From: an uncultured Lachnospiraceae bacterium
GTDB taxonomy: Bacteria; Bacillota; Clostridia; Lachnospirales; Lachnospiraceae
NCBI GenBank assembly: GCA_948794795.1
Contig: CAQGLR010000058.1
Coordinates: 1 to 20,299 of the forward strand
DNA length: 20,299 bases
Direction: 5' to 3'
In this document: piece by piece, positions 1-6,910 of the stretch
Layout: the number at the start of each line of letters is the position of its first letter
Numbering within the stretch: the stretch's first letter is position 1
The notes under the pieces: generated by a model
Databases searched by the model: none
The model's input: only the letters and a program-made list of their open reading frames with translations
What the model was told of the DNA's origin: nothing
Translations under genes and position numbers: made by a program

Positions 1-2
1 AA

Positions 3-54
3 AATAAATTTCGTCACATTTCACAATGGTTTATTGGGGGGTGTGAACTGTAAC
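3..54 (+). repeat. Left copy of 52-bp terminal inverted repeat
   Basis: This segment is identical, base for base, to the reverse complement of 20248-20299. It contains an imperfect dyad: a 13-bp half-site at 13-25 (GTCACATTTCACA) and its near-complement at 42-54 (TGTGAACTGTAAC), 11 of 13 matching, separated by 16 bp that end in six G. Such a dyad suits a dimeric DNA-binding protein or a tyrosine recombinase. A recombinase gene begins its 3' end 225 bp inside. The repeat lies exactly 39 bp upstream of the -35 box at 94-99. That the window ends here may only mean that an assembly contig broke at a repeated sequence. Confidence 0.95.
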
Positions 55-93
55 CTGGAATTATTTTTCACCTGTATAAAATTAATAATTTAA

Positions 94-122
94 TTGACAA
101 TACGGGACAGAAGGACTATAAT
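94..122 (+). promoter_or_regulatory. Consensus sigma-A promoter facing inward
   Basis: TTGACA at 94-99 and TATAAT at 117-122 are both perfect and are spaced by the ideal 17 bp. Transcription should start near 129 and run rightward. No plus-strand gene follows for 4 kb, and a terminator comes at 171-195, so the promoter serves a short RNA or belongs to a gene that has been lost. It points against the recombinase gene and cannot be that gene's promoter. Confidence 0.8.
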
Positions 123-128
123 AAACAA

Positions 129-195
129 AGAATTTGTTATGACATAATTTTTGTTATGTTGTATTCTCTTAAGCCCAGTAAACATGGGCTTTTTT
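129..195 (+). ncRNA. Predicted short RNA of about 67 nt
   Basis: The unit is defined by the perfect promoter at 94-122 and the intrinsic terminator at 171-195. It has a small AT-rich hairpin (ACATAA pairing with TTATGT, about 142-159) before the terminator stem. The only reading frames are trivial, including a three-codon ATG-ACA-TAA. It resembles no riboswitch that I recognise. It could be a free-standing small RNA, the leader of a gene now deleted, or a decaying promoter region. Its role is unknown. Confidence 0.4.
171..195 (+). terminator. Intrinsic terminator, plus strand
   Basis: AAGCCCA (171-177) pairs with TGGGCTT (185-191) around a 7-nt loop and runs into six T (190-195). There is no T-run on the minus side, so it acts on rightward transcripts. 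It ends the short unit started at about 129 and is not the terminator of the recombinase. Confidence 0.8.
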
Positions 196-278
196 ATGTT
201 TATAAAAAGTATATCCATTCTTCATATAAATATTAAAATTAACGTTTTCATCTGTAATTATTGTATACATCCTGCATG

Positions 279-1160
279 TTACAACACAGATATACCAATA
301 CCCGTCCAGCCATCCATTAGTACAAGCCCCATCTTGTCAAGAAGTTTCTGGTGTTCAGCACTTGTTGTCTTAATATATCCCCTTGTTGTTTCGATATTAC
401 TATGTCCCAGTACATCTGCAAGCTTTGCTATATCTTTTCCAGCTGCATAAAATTCCTTTGCAAACAGATGGCGTAAATTATGCAGGTATACTTTCCCTTC
501 CTGTACACCTGCTTCTTTACTTAACATTTTCATCTCTTTCCATACATTGCTCCTGTCCACTGCCTTTCCGCCAGAAGTACGGAATACAACACCTTCTTTA
601 ATCCTGTTTTCCTTTATGTAACACATCAGTTTCTTCCTGAGTTTACCGGGAAGCAGTATAACCCTCTGTTTACCTTTACAATATATTTCTACAACACCTT
701 CTGCCACACTTTCCATCGTAACTCCTGATAATTCACTTATCCTCATACCTGTTGCACAGATTGTCTGGAGTATCATCGCTAAACGTTTCTTACCTTTTTT
801 CAATGCTGCCCTCACAAGCCTTTTATATTCTTCCCTTGACAAATCCCTGCTTTCAGGTATAAATGCCTCTTTCTGTATCTTATAAGTCCTTATCTTAAGG
901 TCATACCATCCCATATACTCAAAAAGGCGGTTTGCTGCAACCAGGAAAGAATTAATGCTGGTAAGCTTATATCTTTTTTTCTTTCTTAAATAATCCTTAT
1001 ATCCAACCACCAACTTTTTTGTAACTTCCCTGCCTCCTGCATATTCTGCTAGTTTTCTTAAATCACGCATATACTTTTTAATAGTAAGTTCAGATTTCTC
1101 TTCCTCAAATAAATACTCCTTGTATCCTGAAATTATCCCCTCTGTAATAAAACGTTCCAT
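279..1160 (-). CDS. Tyrosine recombinase/integrase (XerC/D-like)
   Basis: This is a 293-aa site-specific DNA recombinase that would cut and rejoin DNA through a 3'-phosphotyrosine. An N-terminal SAM-like core-binding domain (about residues 5-90) precedes the catalytic domain. All expected catalytic residues are visible: R140 in ATGMRISEL, K162 or K164 in YCKGKQ, H227 and R230 in HNLRH, H253 in LGHS, and the nucleophile Y262. The start at 1160 was chosen because AAAGGGG lies just upstream; a longer frame to 1208 has no ribosome site. The size suits chromosomal or inverton-type recombinases rather than large phage integrases, and no excisionase or phage gene is nearby. It sits just inside the left 52-bp repeat, a plausible but unproven substrate. 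It has no obvious terminator of its own. Confidence 0.93.
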   Translation of the reverse strand: MERFITEGIISGYKEYLFEEEKSELTIKKYMRDLRKLAEYAGGREVTKKLVVGYKDYLRKKKRYKLTSINSFLVAANRLFEYMGWYDLKIRTYKIQKEAFIPESRDLSREEYKRLVRAALKKGKKRLAMILQTICATGMRISELSGVTMESVAEGVVEIYCKGKQRVILLPGKLRKKLMCYIKENRIKEGVVFRTSGGKAVDRSNVWKEMKMLSKEAGVQEGKVYLHNLRHLFAKEFYAAGKDIAKLADVLGHSNIETTRGYIKTTSAEHQKLLDKMGLVLMDGWTGIGISVL

Positions 1161-1250
1161 CCTTATCCCCTTTCTACTGCTACTTATCCCGGTACACAGC
1201 ACATACAATAAAAAATATTCTACTGTATAACATATCCGTTATTAGTGCGT

Positions 1251-1361
1251 GTTTGAAAATTGCTTTTAAACCATCAAATTACACAAAAATTATATTACGC
1301 TGGCAGTAAACATTTGGAATTGCCAGCGCCACATAATTTGTGCACTTTTCAATTTTAAAAC
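1251..1361. repeat. Imperfect hairpin repeat, copy A (short form)
   Basis: The outer arms GTTTGAAAATTG (1251-1262) and CAATTTTAAAAC (1350-1361) pair at 11 of 12 positions. A second pair of arms (1282-1305 and 1321-1342) ends in GCTGGCA/TGCCAGC around a 15-nt loop. The sequence is related to copy C at 9199-9412: it shares TGTTTGAAAATT, ATTATATTAC.CTGGCA and CATTTGGAATT, but lacks C's central section of about 100 nt. It lies between the recombinase and the nuclease gene and codes for nothing. It could be a MITE-like element or a structured RNA. Confidence 0.75.
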
Positions 1362-1469
1362 ATCTCCTACACAATATTAACTTTACATTTTCATATTTAT
1401 AAATTATACAGATTTCCGTGTATATATCTATATCATGTTATAGAAACAATACTTTTAAATCTAAACAGC

Positions 1470-1559
1470 AATTATAAAAACCAGATATAGCACAACAAAC
1501 TGGCTGTACATAAAACTTATTCTATACAGTAAGCTGTGATATATCTGGTTTTTATAATT
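1470..1559 (-). terminator. Long perfect-stem hairpin, probable terminator
   Basis: Twenty bases at 1470-1489 pair perfectly with 1540-1559, enclosing 50 nt that also pair in part (CTGTA with TACAG; CACA with TGTG). On the minus strand the stem runs out through GGTTTTTATAATT. It starts 16 nt downstream of the nuclease stop codon and probably terminates that gene. The stem is much longer than a normal intrinsic terminator, so it may be a palindromic repeat that also serves as one. The T-rich ends make it bidirectional. Confidence 0.65.
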
Positions 1560-1575
1560 AGTACTTAAACAAATA

Positions 1576-2466
1576 TTATATTTTTTTAATAACTCTGATA
1601 ACTGGCTGGAGTACTTTAAAATATTGTGATTCATTATTAAATTTTTTATTAAAATCTGCTTTAACATCCTTTATCTTTTTTTCATTATGTGAATGTATTA
1701 TTTTATAAATATCTTCTGCCTTTTCAATATCCAGATTATGTGAATACAATACCAAAGCAGCAAGGTTTACACCACGGAAATATTTATCTTCTACATAATA
1801 TCTAAGAAGACTTTCTTTTAAATTATCATCTGCCTTAAAATCCTGATAATAATTTCTCCCTTTTTCTTGTCCCATAATAGCAGTAAGAGCCTGGTACCAC
1901 CCACCTAAGTTAGCAACTGGTACAGATTTTGCAATTTCAATAAAATACTGCTTATCTGTTAATTCTGTTTGTTTCAGTTTTTCAATTATACCATACACTG
2001 GCATAATCATTTCCTTTGTAATATTTTCTTCTTTTATATTACCATTTCCTGCTTTTTTGCCTTTTACTCCTCTCTTTTTCTTCTTTTTTCCCTTTTTCTT
2101 TTTTTTCTTATCTTCAATAATAAAACCTTTCTGTGAAACTGCAATTCCTCTGCTTTGCCAGAAACCCACAATACCCTGGTAATCTTTATCATTTGAAAAA
2201 ATACAGAATGATGCTTCTGGATATCTTGCAATAAGATATGACAATACACCTATAAGCTGGTAATCCAGTGCATTATTTCCAGCTATACATTCCAGCCATA
2301 AGATTTTAGGATTATGTATTTGCTCTGCCAGATACGCCTCCAGATGTTTTGAATGGTTTTTCGTATAAAAAGTTATAACCCTGTCTTTTTTACGTATCTT
2401 TGCTGGTAAATCAAACCATCTGTCACCAACATTTTCAGTATCAATTAAATAATATTTCCTTTTCAA
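1576..2466 (-). CDS. PIN/NYN-like nuclease domain protein with lysine-rich linker
   Basis: This 296-aa protein has an N-terminal PIN-like (NYN) domain at about residues 1-117. The pattern fits the acidic metal site of these ribonucleases: D9 in LIDTENVG, D68 in NALDYQL, and D93 and D95 in SNDKDY. A strongly basic linker (residues 119-138, almost all K and G) joins a C-terminal region of about 150 aa that I cannot place. The function is inferred as metal-dependent RNA cleavage; the substrate is unknown. The start is a TTG at 2466 with GAGGAAG about 10 nt upstream; no ATG fits better, so initiation may be weak. The linker is coded by A-runs of up to eight bases, where slippage is possible. Hairpin repeats flank the gene on both sides. 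Confidence 0.75.
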   Translation of the reverse strand: MKRKYYLIDTENVGDRWFDLPAKIRKKDRVITFYTKNHSKHLEAYLAEQIHNPKILWLECIAGNNALDYQLIGVLSYLIARYPEASFCIFSNDKDYQGIVGFWQSRGIAVSQKGFIIEDKKKKKKGKKKKKRGVKGKKAGNGNIKEENITKEMIMPVYGIIEKLKQTELTDKQYFIEIAKSVPVANLGGWYQALTAIMGQEKGRNYYQDFKADDNLKESLLRYYVEDKYFRGVNLAALVLYSHNLDIEKAEDIYKIIHSHNEKKIKDVKADFNKKFNNESQYFKVLQPVIRVIKKI

Positions 2467-2500
2467 AACCAGACCACTTCCTCTTAATAGTAATATTTTA

Positions 2501-2603
2501 AATATATTACTCTGGCAAGGGTGTGTTTGAAAATTAGTTTTAAACCATCAAACTGCACAGAGGCTATATCAGCTTGGACAAAGGAGCGCAGAAGTAATAT
2601 ATT
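2501..2603. repeat. Hairpin repeat, copy B (rearranged relative of A and C)
   Basis: AATATATTACT (2501-2511) is perfectly inverted at 2593-2603. Inside, from about 2522, the sequence TGTTTGAAAATT followed by TTTTAAACCATCAAA closely matches copy A at 1249-1278. The piece ATTACTCTGGCAA at 2506-2518 matches the right arm of copy C but lies outside, not inside, the TTTGAAAATT motif, so the modules are reordered. The repeat lies 35 bp upstream of the nuclease start and may supply promoter elements to it (TTGCCA to TATTAC, 17 bp). Confidence 0.6.
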
Positions 2604-2658
2604 TTTTCATTTAGTATACATATTTTACCACTATTAACACTTATATTACAACAAATGT

Positions 2659-3939
2659 TCACACTCTTTTTTCCAATGTATAAACCCCGTCTGTCACTTC
2701 TTTTACAGCATAATTACCTGTTTCATCACCTTTAATAGATTTATTTTTTAAAATATCATCAGCTCTTCCACGTTTAAATCCAAATTTGTTTACACCATCA
2801 AATAATGAAGCATTTCCCCATGAATTCATTGAAACTATGTACATATCACAAAGCCTGTTTATATATCCTGGTTTCCTTTTTCCCTCTACTTTAATCTCAA
2901 CTGTATAGTCATCAATTTTTTTTATACCACTTATATTTTTTACACGGAACTTAAATTTTTTATCAGACTGGATAACATACAATGCAATATTTTCTGCTTT
3001 CTTTTTGTAATTTTCACTTGTAATTTTTCCAAGTTTATTATAATTTGAACCATATGATTTAATTACATCATTTATAACTTTCTTTGTAGTCTTACCTTTA
3101 GTTTTATAATTTGTCCCATATGCAAAAAAATAAACAAATAAATCTTTTTTGCGTGGATATTTATCTGTAATATAATCATACATTTCCTGCTTATAAAGTG
3201 AACATACCCATTTATATTCTTTCTCGATTACAGGTCTTATAATATTTTTTTTGATAAGTGCTGCTGTGCGCTTATCAGGTTTTTTAAGCTTTTTTGATAT
3301 CTTCTTTTTCATAGATGGTATATTCCTGGTACCATACCGGTATTCTTCAAGCCCCACAACAGGAAGCCCTGCTATACTTCCGCTTCCAGTATAGCCAACA
3401 TCTGCACGCAGGTAATAATTAAATATTAAATCATCTGCTGTTATTTTGTCTCCTGAAACATTTTCTGCATCTTCATTAATCTTAATTTTGTATGTTGTAA
3501 TATCCCTTTTTTTATCATAACTGTTTGTAATATCTTCATTTATGCATTTTCTGTCTTTTTTATTTCCAATTCCTGCATAACACAAATCAAGAAGATATTT
3601 ATCAGCTGTTGTACTATAATTAAAAGGTGTAATATTTTCTGTTATATCACCTTTGACAACAACTTTATCTTCCAGTTGTTTCCCTTTATCTTCTGGATTT
3701 TCTTCTAAATCTTTCTCCTCTGCTTTTCCTTTAATTTCTGAAATTTCTTCTTCTGGTTTTCCATCCTGTTTTTCTTCTTCTTTGTTCCCACTACTATCTT
3801 TTGTATTATCTGCTGTAGCAACTACTTCATCACTTTGCACTGTATCATCATTAAGATTCCTGGCAAGATTATATACACCTGCAATAAGCAATACAAAAAG
3901 GCATATATAAATAACCCCTGTAGCAAATAGTTTTTTCAT
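2659..3939 (-). CDS. Membrane-anchored, truncated family-5 solute-binding-like protein
   Basis: This 426-aa protein has an N-terminal hydrophobic segment (residues 8-25) without a lipobox cysteine, which suggests an uncleaved anchor. A highly charged D/E/K linker follows (about 31-95). The outer part resembles oligopeptide-binding proteins (SBP family 5, OppA/DppA type): ITADDLIFNYYLRAD (166-180), GLPVVGLEEYRYG, and near the end DETGNYAVKEV, the counterpart of the usual GAGPYK motif. Family members generally continue for well over 100 residues past that point; this one stops within 20, so the second ligand-binding lobe is largely missing. No permease or ATPase genes lie beside it. The start at 3939 was chosen for its signal-like N-terminus and AAAGGA site. 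It may be a degenerate gene or a binding fragment with a sensory role. Confidence 0.6.
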   Translation of the reverse strand: MKKLFATGVIYICLFVLLIAGVYNLARNLNDDTVQSDEVVATADNTKDSSGNKEEEKQDGKPEEEISEIKGKAEEKDLEENPEDKGKQLEDKVVVKGDITENITPFNYSTTADKYLLDLCYAGIGNKKDRKCINEDITNSYDKKRDITTYKIKINEDAENVSGDKITADDLIFNYYLRADVGYTGSGSIAGLPVVGLEEYRYGTRNIPSMKKKISKKLKKPDKRTAALIKKNIIRPVIEKEYKWVCSLYKQEMYDYITDKYPRKKDLFVYFFAYGTNYKTKGKTTKKVINDVIKSYGSNYNKLGKITSENYKKKAENIALYVIQSDKKFKFRVKNISGIKKIDDYTVEIKVEGKRKPGYINRLCDMYIVSMNSWGNASLFDGVNKFGFKRGRADDILKNKSIKGDETGNYAVKEVTDGVYTLEKRV

Positions 3940-4255
3940 AAAGCAATTATTCCTTTCATAGTTATAAACAACTTCATAAAATTTTTCAATTAATACCAGA
4001 ATAAAACAGTTTACAGGCTTGTTCAATTATAATGCTACGACAAAATATACTCCTAATCTTTTTATATTTTGTACATTTGACAAAACACTACACATTTATA
4101 ATTTATCCAAAAAATATATCCAGATACAGGACCATATATATAATACTGTGCAAATTAATACATCTTAATATAATAAAACAACTTTTATACATAATTTATA
4201 TGATTGTCCCATATCTATATATGAATAAAATATAATAAAAAAACTGGGAGGTTTA
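3940..4255. other. Divergent intergenic region
   Basis: These 316 bp separate the leftward binding-protein gene from the rightward spoIIM-like gene. The region is extremely AT-rich and shows no convincing reading frame, hairpin or repeat. It must hold promoters in both directions. The best leftward candidate is TTGAAA to TATAAC (3961-3989). I find no clear rightward sigma-A or sigma-E promoter. Confidence 0.5.
3961..3989 (-). promoter_or_regulatory. Candidate promoter of the binding-protein-like gene
   Basis: On the minus strand TTGAAA (3984-3989) and TATAAC (3961-3966) are 17 bp apart. The implied start site lies only about 15 nt before the ATG and overlaps the AAAGGA ribosome site, which is unusually close and lowers confidence. 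Confidence 0.35.
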
Positions 4256-4909
4256 ATGAAACCTGTATTGAAAAAGACCAAAACACAAAAAAAACTTCCT
4301 GTATCATGTAAAATCACCTTATTTTTTGCTATTATTGGCATTATAACAGGCTGTATAACAGGGAATTTATTAAAAGAAAATTTATATTCACCCCTTATAA
4401 CTATTTACAATGAAACCATAAACAATATACCTGGGCTTGACATTGACAAATCAGATATTTTCCTGCTTGCAATTAAAAGAAATGTAAAACTGTTTATACT
4501 ATTATATCTGTTTTCACTCACCAATTTGTGGACATATTACTATTGTGCATTTTCGCTTTACACAGGATTTACCAACGGCCTTCTGCTTGCATTTAATATT
4601 ATACTTCATGGAATTAATGGCATAACACGTTTTTTATGCTATTTATTGCCACAGGCACTGCTTTTTATTCCTGTATATCTTATGATAATTGCACACTGTG
4701 ACAACTTCCATAATATATTTATATCATGTACCAGCAGCACCCCATATGACAATACATATAATTATTCCACAAAACAAAAAAAGGGAAAGCTGGCTATACA
4801 GCAATTCCCTTTTATAATATTATGCCTGGTATTTATAACTGCGGGCAGTTTTATTGAAGCAAACCTTAATCTGCCGCTTGTAATATGGTATATGGGGCAT
4901 ATTATATAA
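4256..4909 (+). CDS. SpoIIM-family (stage II sporulation protein M) membrane protein
   Basis: This 217-aa protein has about five membrane segments. After a lysine-rich start come TLFFAIIGIITGCITGNLL (TM1), the outer loop, FILLYLFSLTNLW (TM2), the GFTNGLLLAF region (TM3), LCYLLPQALLFIPVYLMII (TM4) and the end segment with GSFIEANLNLPLV. The LLPQ..LFIP and GS.IEA..N.P patterns are typical of the SpoIIM/DUF95 family. In sporulating Firmicutes, SpoIIM forms the SpoIID-SpoIIM-SpoIIP complex that remodels peptidoglycan during engulfment; whether this is the functional copy cannot be judged here, as SpoIID and SpoIIP are not in the window. GGGAGG precedes the ATG. The TAA stop abuts, with no gap, the stop codon of the opposing ABC gene. 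Confidence 0.8.
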   Translation: MKPVLKKTKTQKKLPVSCKITLFFAIIGIITGCITGNLLKENLYSPLITIYNETINNIPGLDIDKSDIFLLAIKRNVKLFILLYLFSLTNLWTYYYCAFSLYTGFTNGLLLAFNIILHGINGITRFLCYLLPQALLFIPVYLMIIAHCDNFHNIFISCTSSTPYDNTYNYSTKQKKGKLAIQQFPFIILCLVFITAGSFIEANLNLPLVIWYMGHII

Positions 4910-6853
4910 TTATCCTGCTATACCGCTTCCAAGCTTTCCAGTATAAAGCTGGTAATATTTGCCCTGCTTTTCAATAAGCTCATCATGCGTGCCCCTTTCA
5001 ATAATGTGTCCTTGTTCAAGAACCATTATACAGTCACTGTTGCGTACTGTTGAAAGGCGGTGCGCAATAACAAATGTTGTCCTTCCACGCATCAGTCTGT
5101 CCATACCCTTCTGTACAAGTTTCTCTGTCCTTGTATCAATCGAACTTGTTGCCTCATCAAGTATAAGTGCTGGAGGGTCTGCAACTGCTGCCCTTGCAAT
5201 AGCAAGAAGCTGTCTCTGCCCCTGGCTTAAATTAGCCCCGTCACCTGTAAGCATTGTATTATACCCATCAGGAAGCCTTTTTATAAAGCTGTGTGCATTG
5301 GCAAGTTTTGCAGCTTCCATAACCTCTTCATCTGTAGCATCAAGTTTGCCATATCTTATATTTTCCATAACAGTGCCTGTAAAAAGGTGTGTATCCTGCA
5401 AAACTATTCCAAGTGACTGGCGCAAATCCTTTTTCTTAATTTTATTAATATTTATGCCATCATAACGTATCTTTCCATCCTGTATATCATAGAAACGGTT
5501 AATAAGATTTGTAATTGTAGTTTTGCCTGCACCTGTTGCCCCGACAAATGCAATTTTCTGTCCTGGTTTGGCATAAATTTCAATATCATGCAGAATTATT
5601 TTATCATCATTATAACCAAAGTCAACATGGTCAAATACAAGGTCTCCCTGCATCTTTACATAAGTAGTTGTATCACTGTCTTTATGGTAATGTTTCCATG
5701 CCCACATACCTGTACGTGCTTCTGATTCTGTAATACCACCCTTGCCGTCTTCTTTTGCATTGACAAGTTCAACATATCCATCATCAGTTTCGGGCTTTTC
5801 ATCAATAAGCTTAAATACCCTGTCAGCGCCTGCAAGTGCCATTACTACAGCATTGAGCTGCTGGCTTATCTGGTTTATTGGCATACTGAATGATTTATTA
5901 AATGTAAGGAAACTTACAAGCGAACCAACAGTAAATCCATTTACCCCGTTTAAGGCTAAGAAACCTCCTGCAATAGCACATAATACATAACTTATATTGC
6001 CAAGCTGCGCATTAACTGGCATAAGTATATTTGCAAATTTATTGGCATTGTCGGCACTCTCAAAAAGCTGGTCATTAAGTTTATTAAATTCCTCTTTACT
6101 TTCCTCCTCATGGCAGAATACCTTAATAACTTTCTGCCCTTCCATCATTTCCTCAATATAACCGTTTACTTTTCCTATATCTTTCTGCTGTGCAAGGAAA
6201 TATGAACCACTAAGCCCTGCGAGTTTCTTGGTTGCATAGAAAGAAACACCAATCATAAGCAGTGTAATAATAGTAAGTGGTATACTAAGTATTACCATAT
6301 ATATAAATACACTGGCAATAGTTACCAGACATGAAATAGACTGTGGTATACTCTGGCTTATCATCTGGCGCAGTGTATCAATATCATTTGTATAAATTGA
6401 CATAATATCACCATGTGCATGGGTATCAAAATATTTTATAGGAAGTGATTCCATCTTTGTAAACATTTCTACACGCAGCTTCTGTAATGTCCCCTGTGTC
6501 ACATATATCATAAGCCTGCTATATAAAAATGTACCAAGTATGCCAGCCCCGTAAAATGCTGCAACCTGTAATATTTTGGTTAAAAGCCCTGAAAAATCAG
6601 GGTCAGCTGCCTTTGTAAGCGGTATAATATAATCATCTATAAGTGACTTAGTAAACATTGTACCCTGTGCACCTGCAAGTGCACTTACTATAATTCCTAT
6701 AAAAACAATAATACAGTGAAACCAGTAATATTTAAAAACATATTTCATAATACGCTTAAAAAGCTTTCCTGGATTTTCAATCTTTGGCCTGGGGCCTCTC
6801 CCCCTTGCACCTGGACCCTTTGGCGCTGGTCCCATATTTTCTTTACCTGCCAT
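4910..6853 (-). CDS. ABC exporter half-transporter, catalytic-site subunit
   Basis: This 647-aa type IV ABC half-transporter has six TM segments (about residues 40-340) fused to a nucleotide-binding domain. Walker A is GATGAGKTT (438-446), Walker B ends in ILDEATSS with catalytic E567, and the H-loop is H598. The signature is LSQGQ (542-546) instead of LSGGQ. In heterodimeric exporters such a signature completes the degenerate ATP site of the partner, and the upstream gene has exactly the matching defects. The N-terminus is a Gly/Pro/Arg-rich tail common in clostridial members. An AGGAGG site precedes the ATG. It lies 57 bp after its partner in one operon led by a MarR gene. The substrate is unknown; drugs, peptides or lipids are possible. 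Confidence 0.93.
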   Translation of the reverse strand: MAGKENMGPAPKGPGARGRGPRPKIENPGKLFKRIMKYVFKYYWFHCIIVFIGIIVSALAGAQGTMFTKSLIDDYIIPLTKAADPDFSGLLTKILQVAAFYGAGILGTFLYSRLMIYVTQGTLQKLRVEMFTKMESLPIKYFDTHAHGDIMSIYTNDIDTLRQMISQSIPQSISCLVTIASVFIYMVILSIPLTIITLLMIGVSFYATKKLAGLSGSYFLAQQKDIGKVNGYIEEMMEGQKVIKVFCHEEESKEEFNKLNDQLFESADNANKFANILMPVNAQLGNISYVLCAIAGGFLALNGVNGFTVGSLVSFLTFNKSFSMPINQISQQLNAVVMALAGADRVFKLIDEKPETDDGYVELVNAKEDGKGGITESEARTGMWAWKHYHKDSDTTTYVKMQGDLVFDHVDFGYNDDKIILHDIEIYAKPGQKIAFVGATGAGKTTITNLINRFYDIQDGKIRYDGININKIKKKDLRQSLGIVLQDTHLFTGTVMENIRYGKLDATDEEVMEAAKLANAHSFIKRLPDGYNTMLTGDGANLSQGQRQLLAIARAAVADPPALILDEATSSIDTRTEKLVQKGMDRLMRGRTTFVIAHRLSTVRNSDCIMVLEQGHIIERGTHDELIEKQGKYYQLYTGKLGSGIAG

Positions 6854-6910
6854 ATTTTACCTCCTTGCTAAATGAAAATTTACCATATGCCGGATTAATT
6901 ATTCCAAATA

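Noticed and set aside
3..54. 52-bp terminal repeats as ends of a transposon
   Set aside because: There is no transposase, the window stops at the repeats so no target duplication can be seen, and the contents look like ordinary chromosomal genes. A contig break at a repeat is simpler.
94..122. Promoter as the recombinase promoter
   Set aside because: It points rightward, into the 3' end of the leftward recombinase gene.
151..601. Rightward open frames opposite the recombinase
   Set aside because: They are antisense to a gene with full catalytic motifs, have no ribosome sites and show no family pattern.
1470..1559. CRISPR-like or phage attachment repeat
   Set aside because: It is a single inverted pair, not spaced direct repeats, and lies where a terminator is expected.
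4032..4235. Small rightward gene in the divergent gap
   Set aside because: It has no ribosome site, is extremely AT-rich and resembles no protein.
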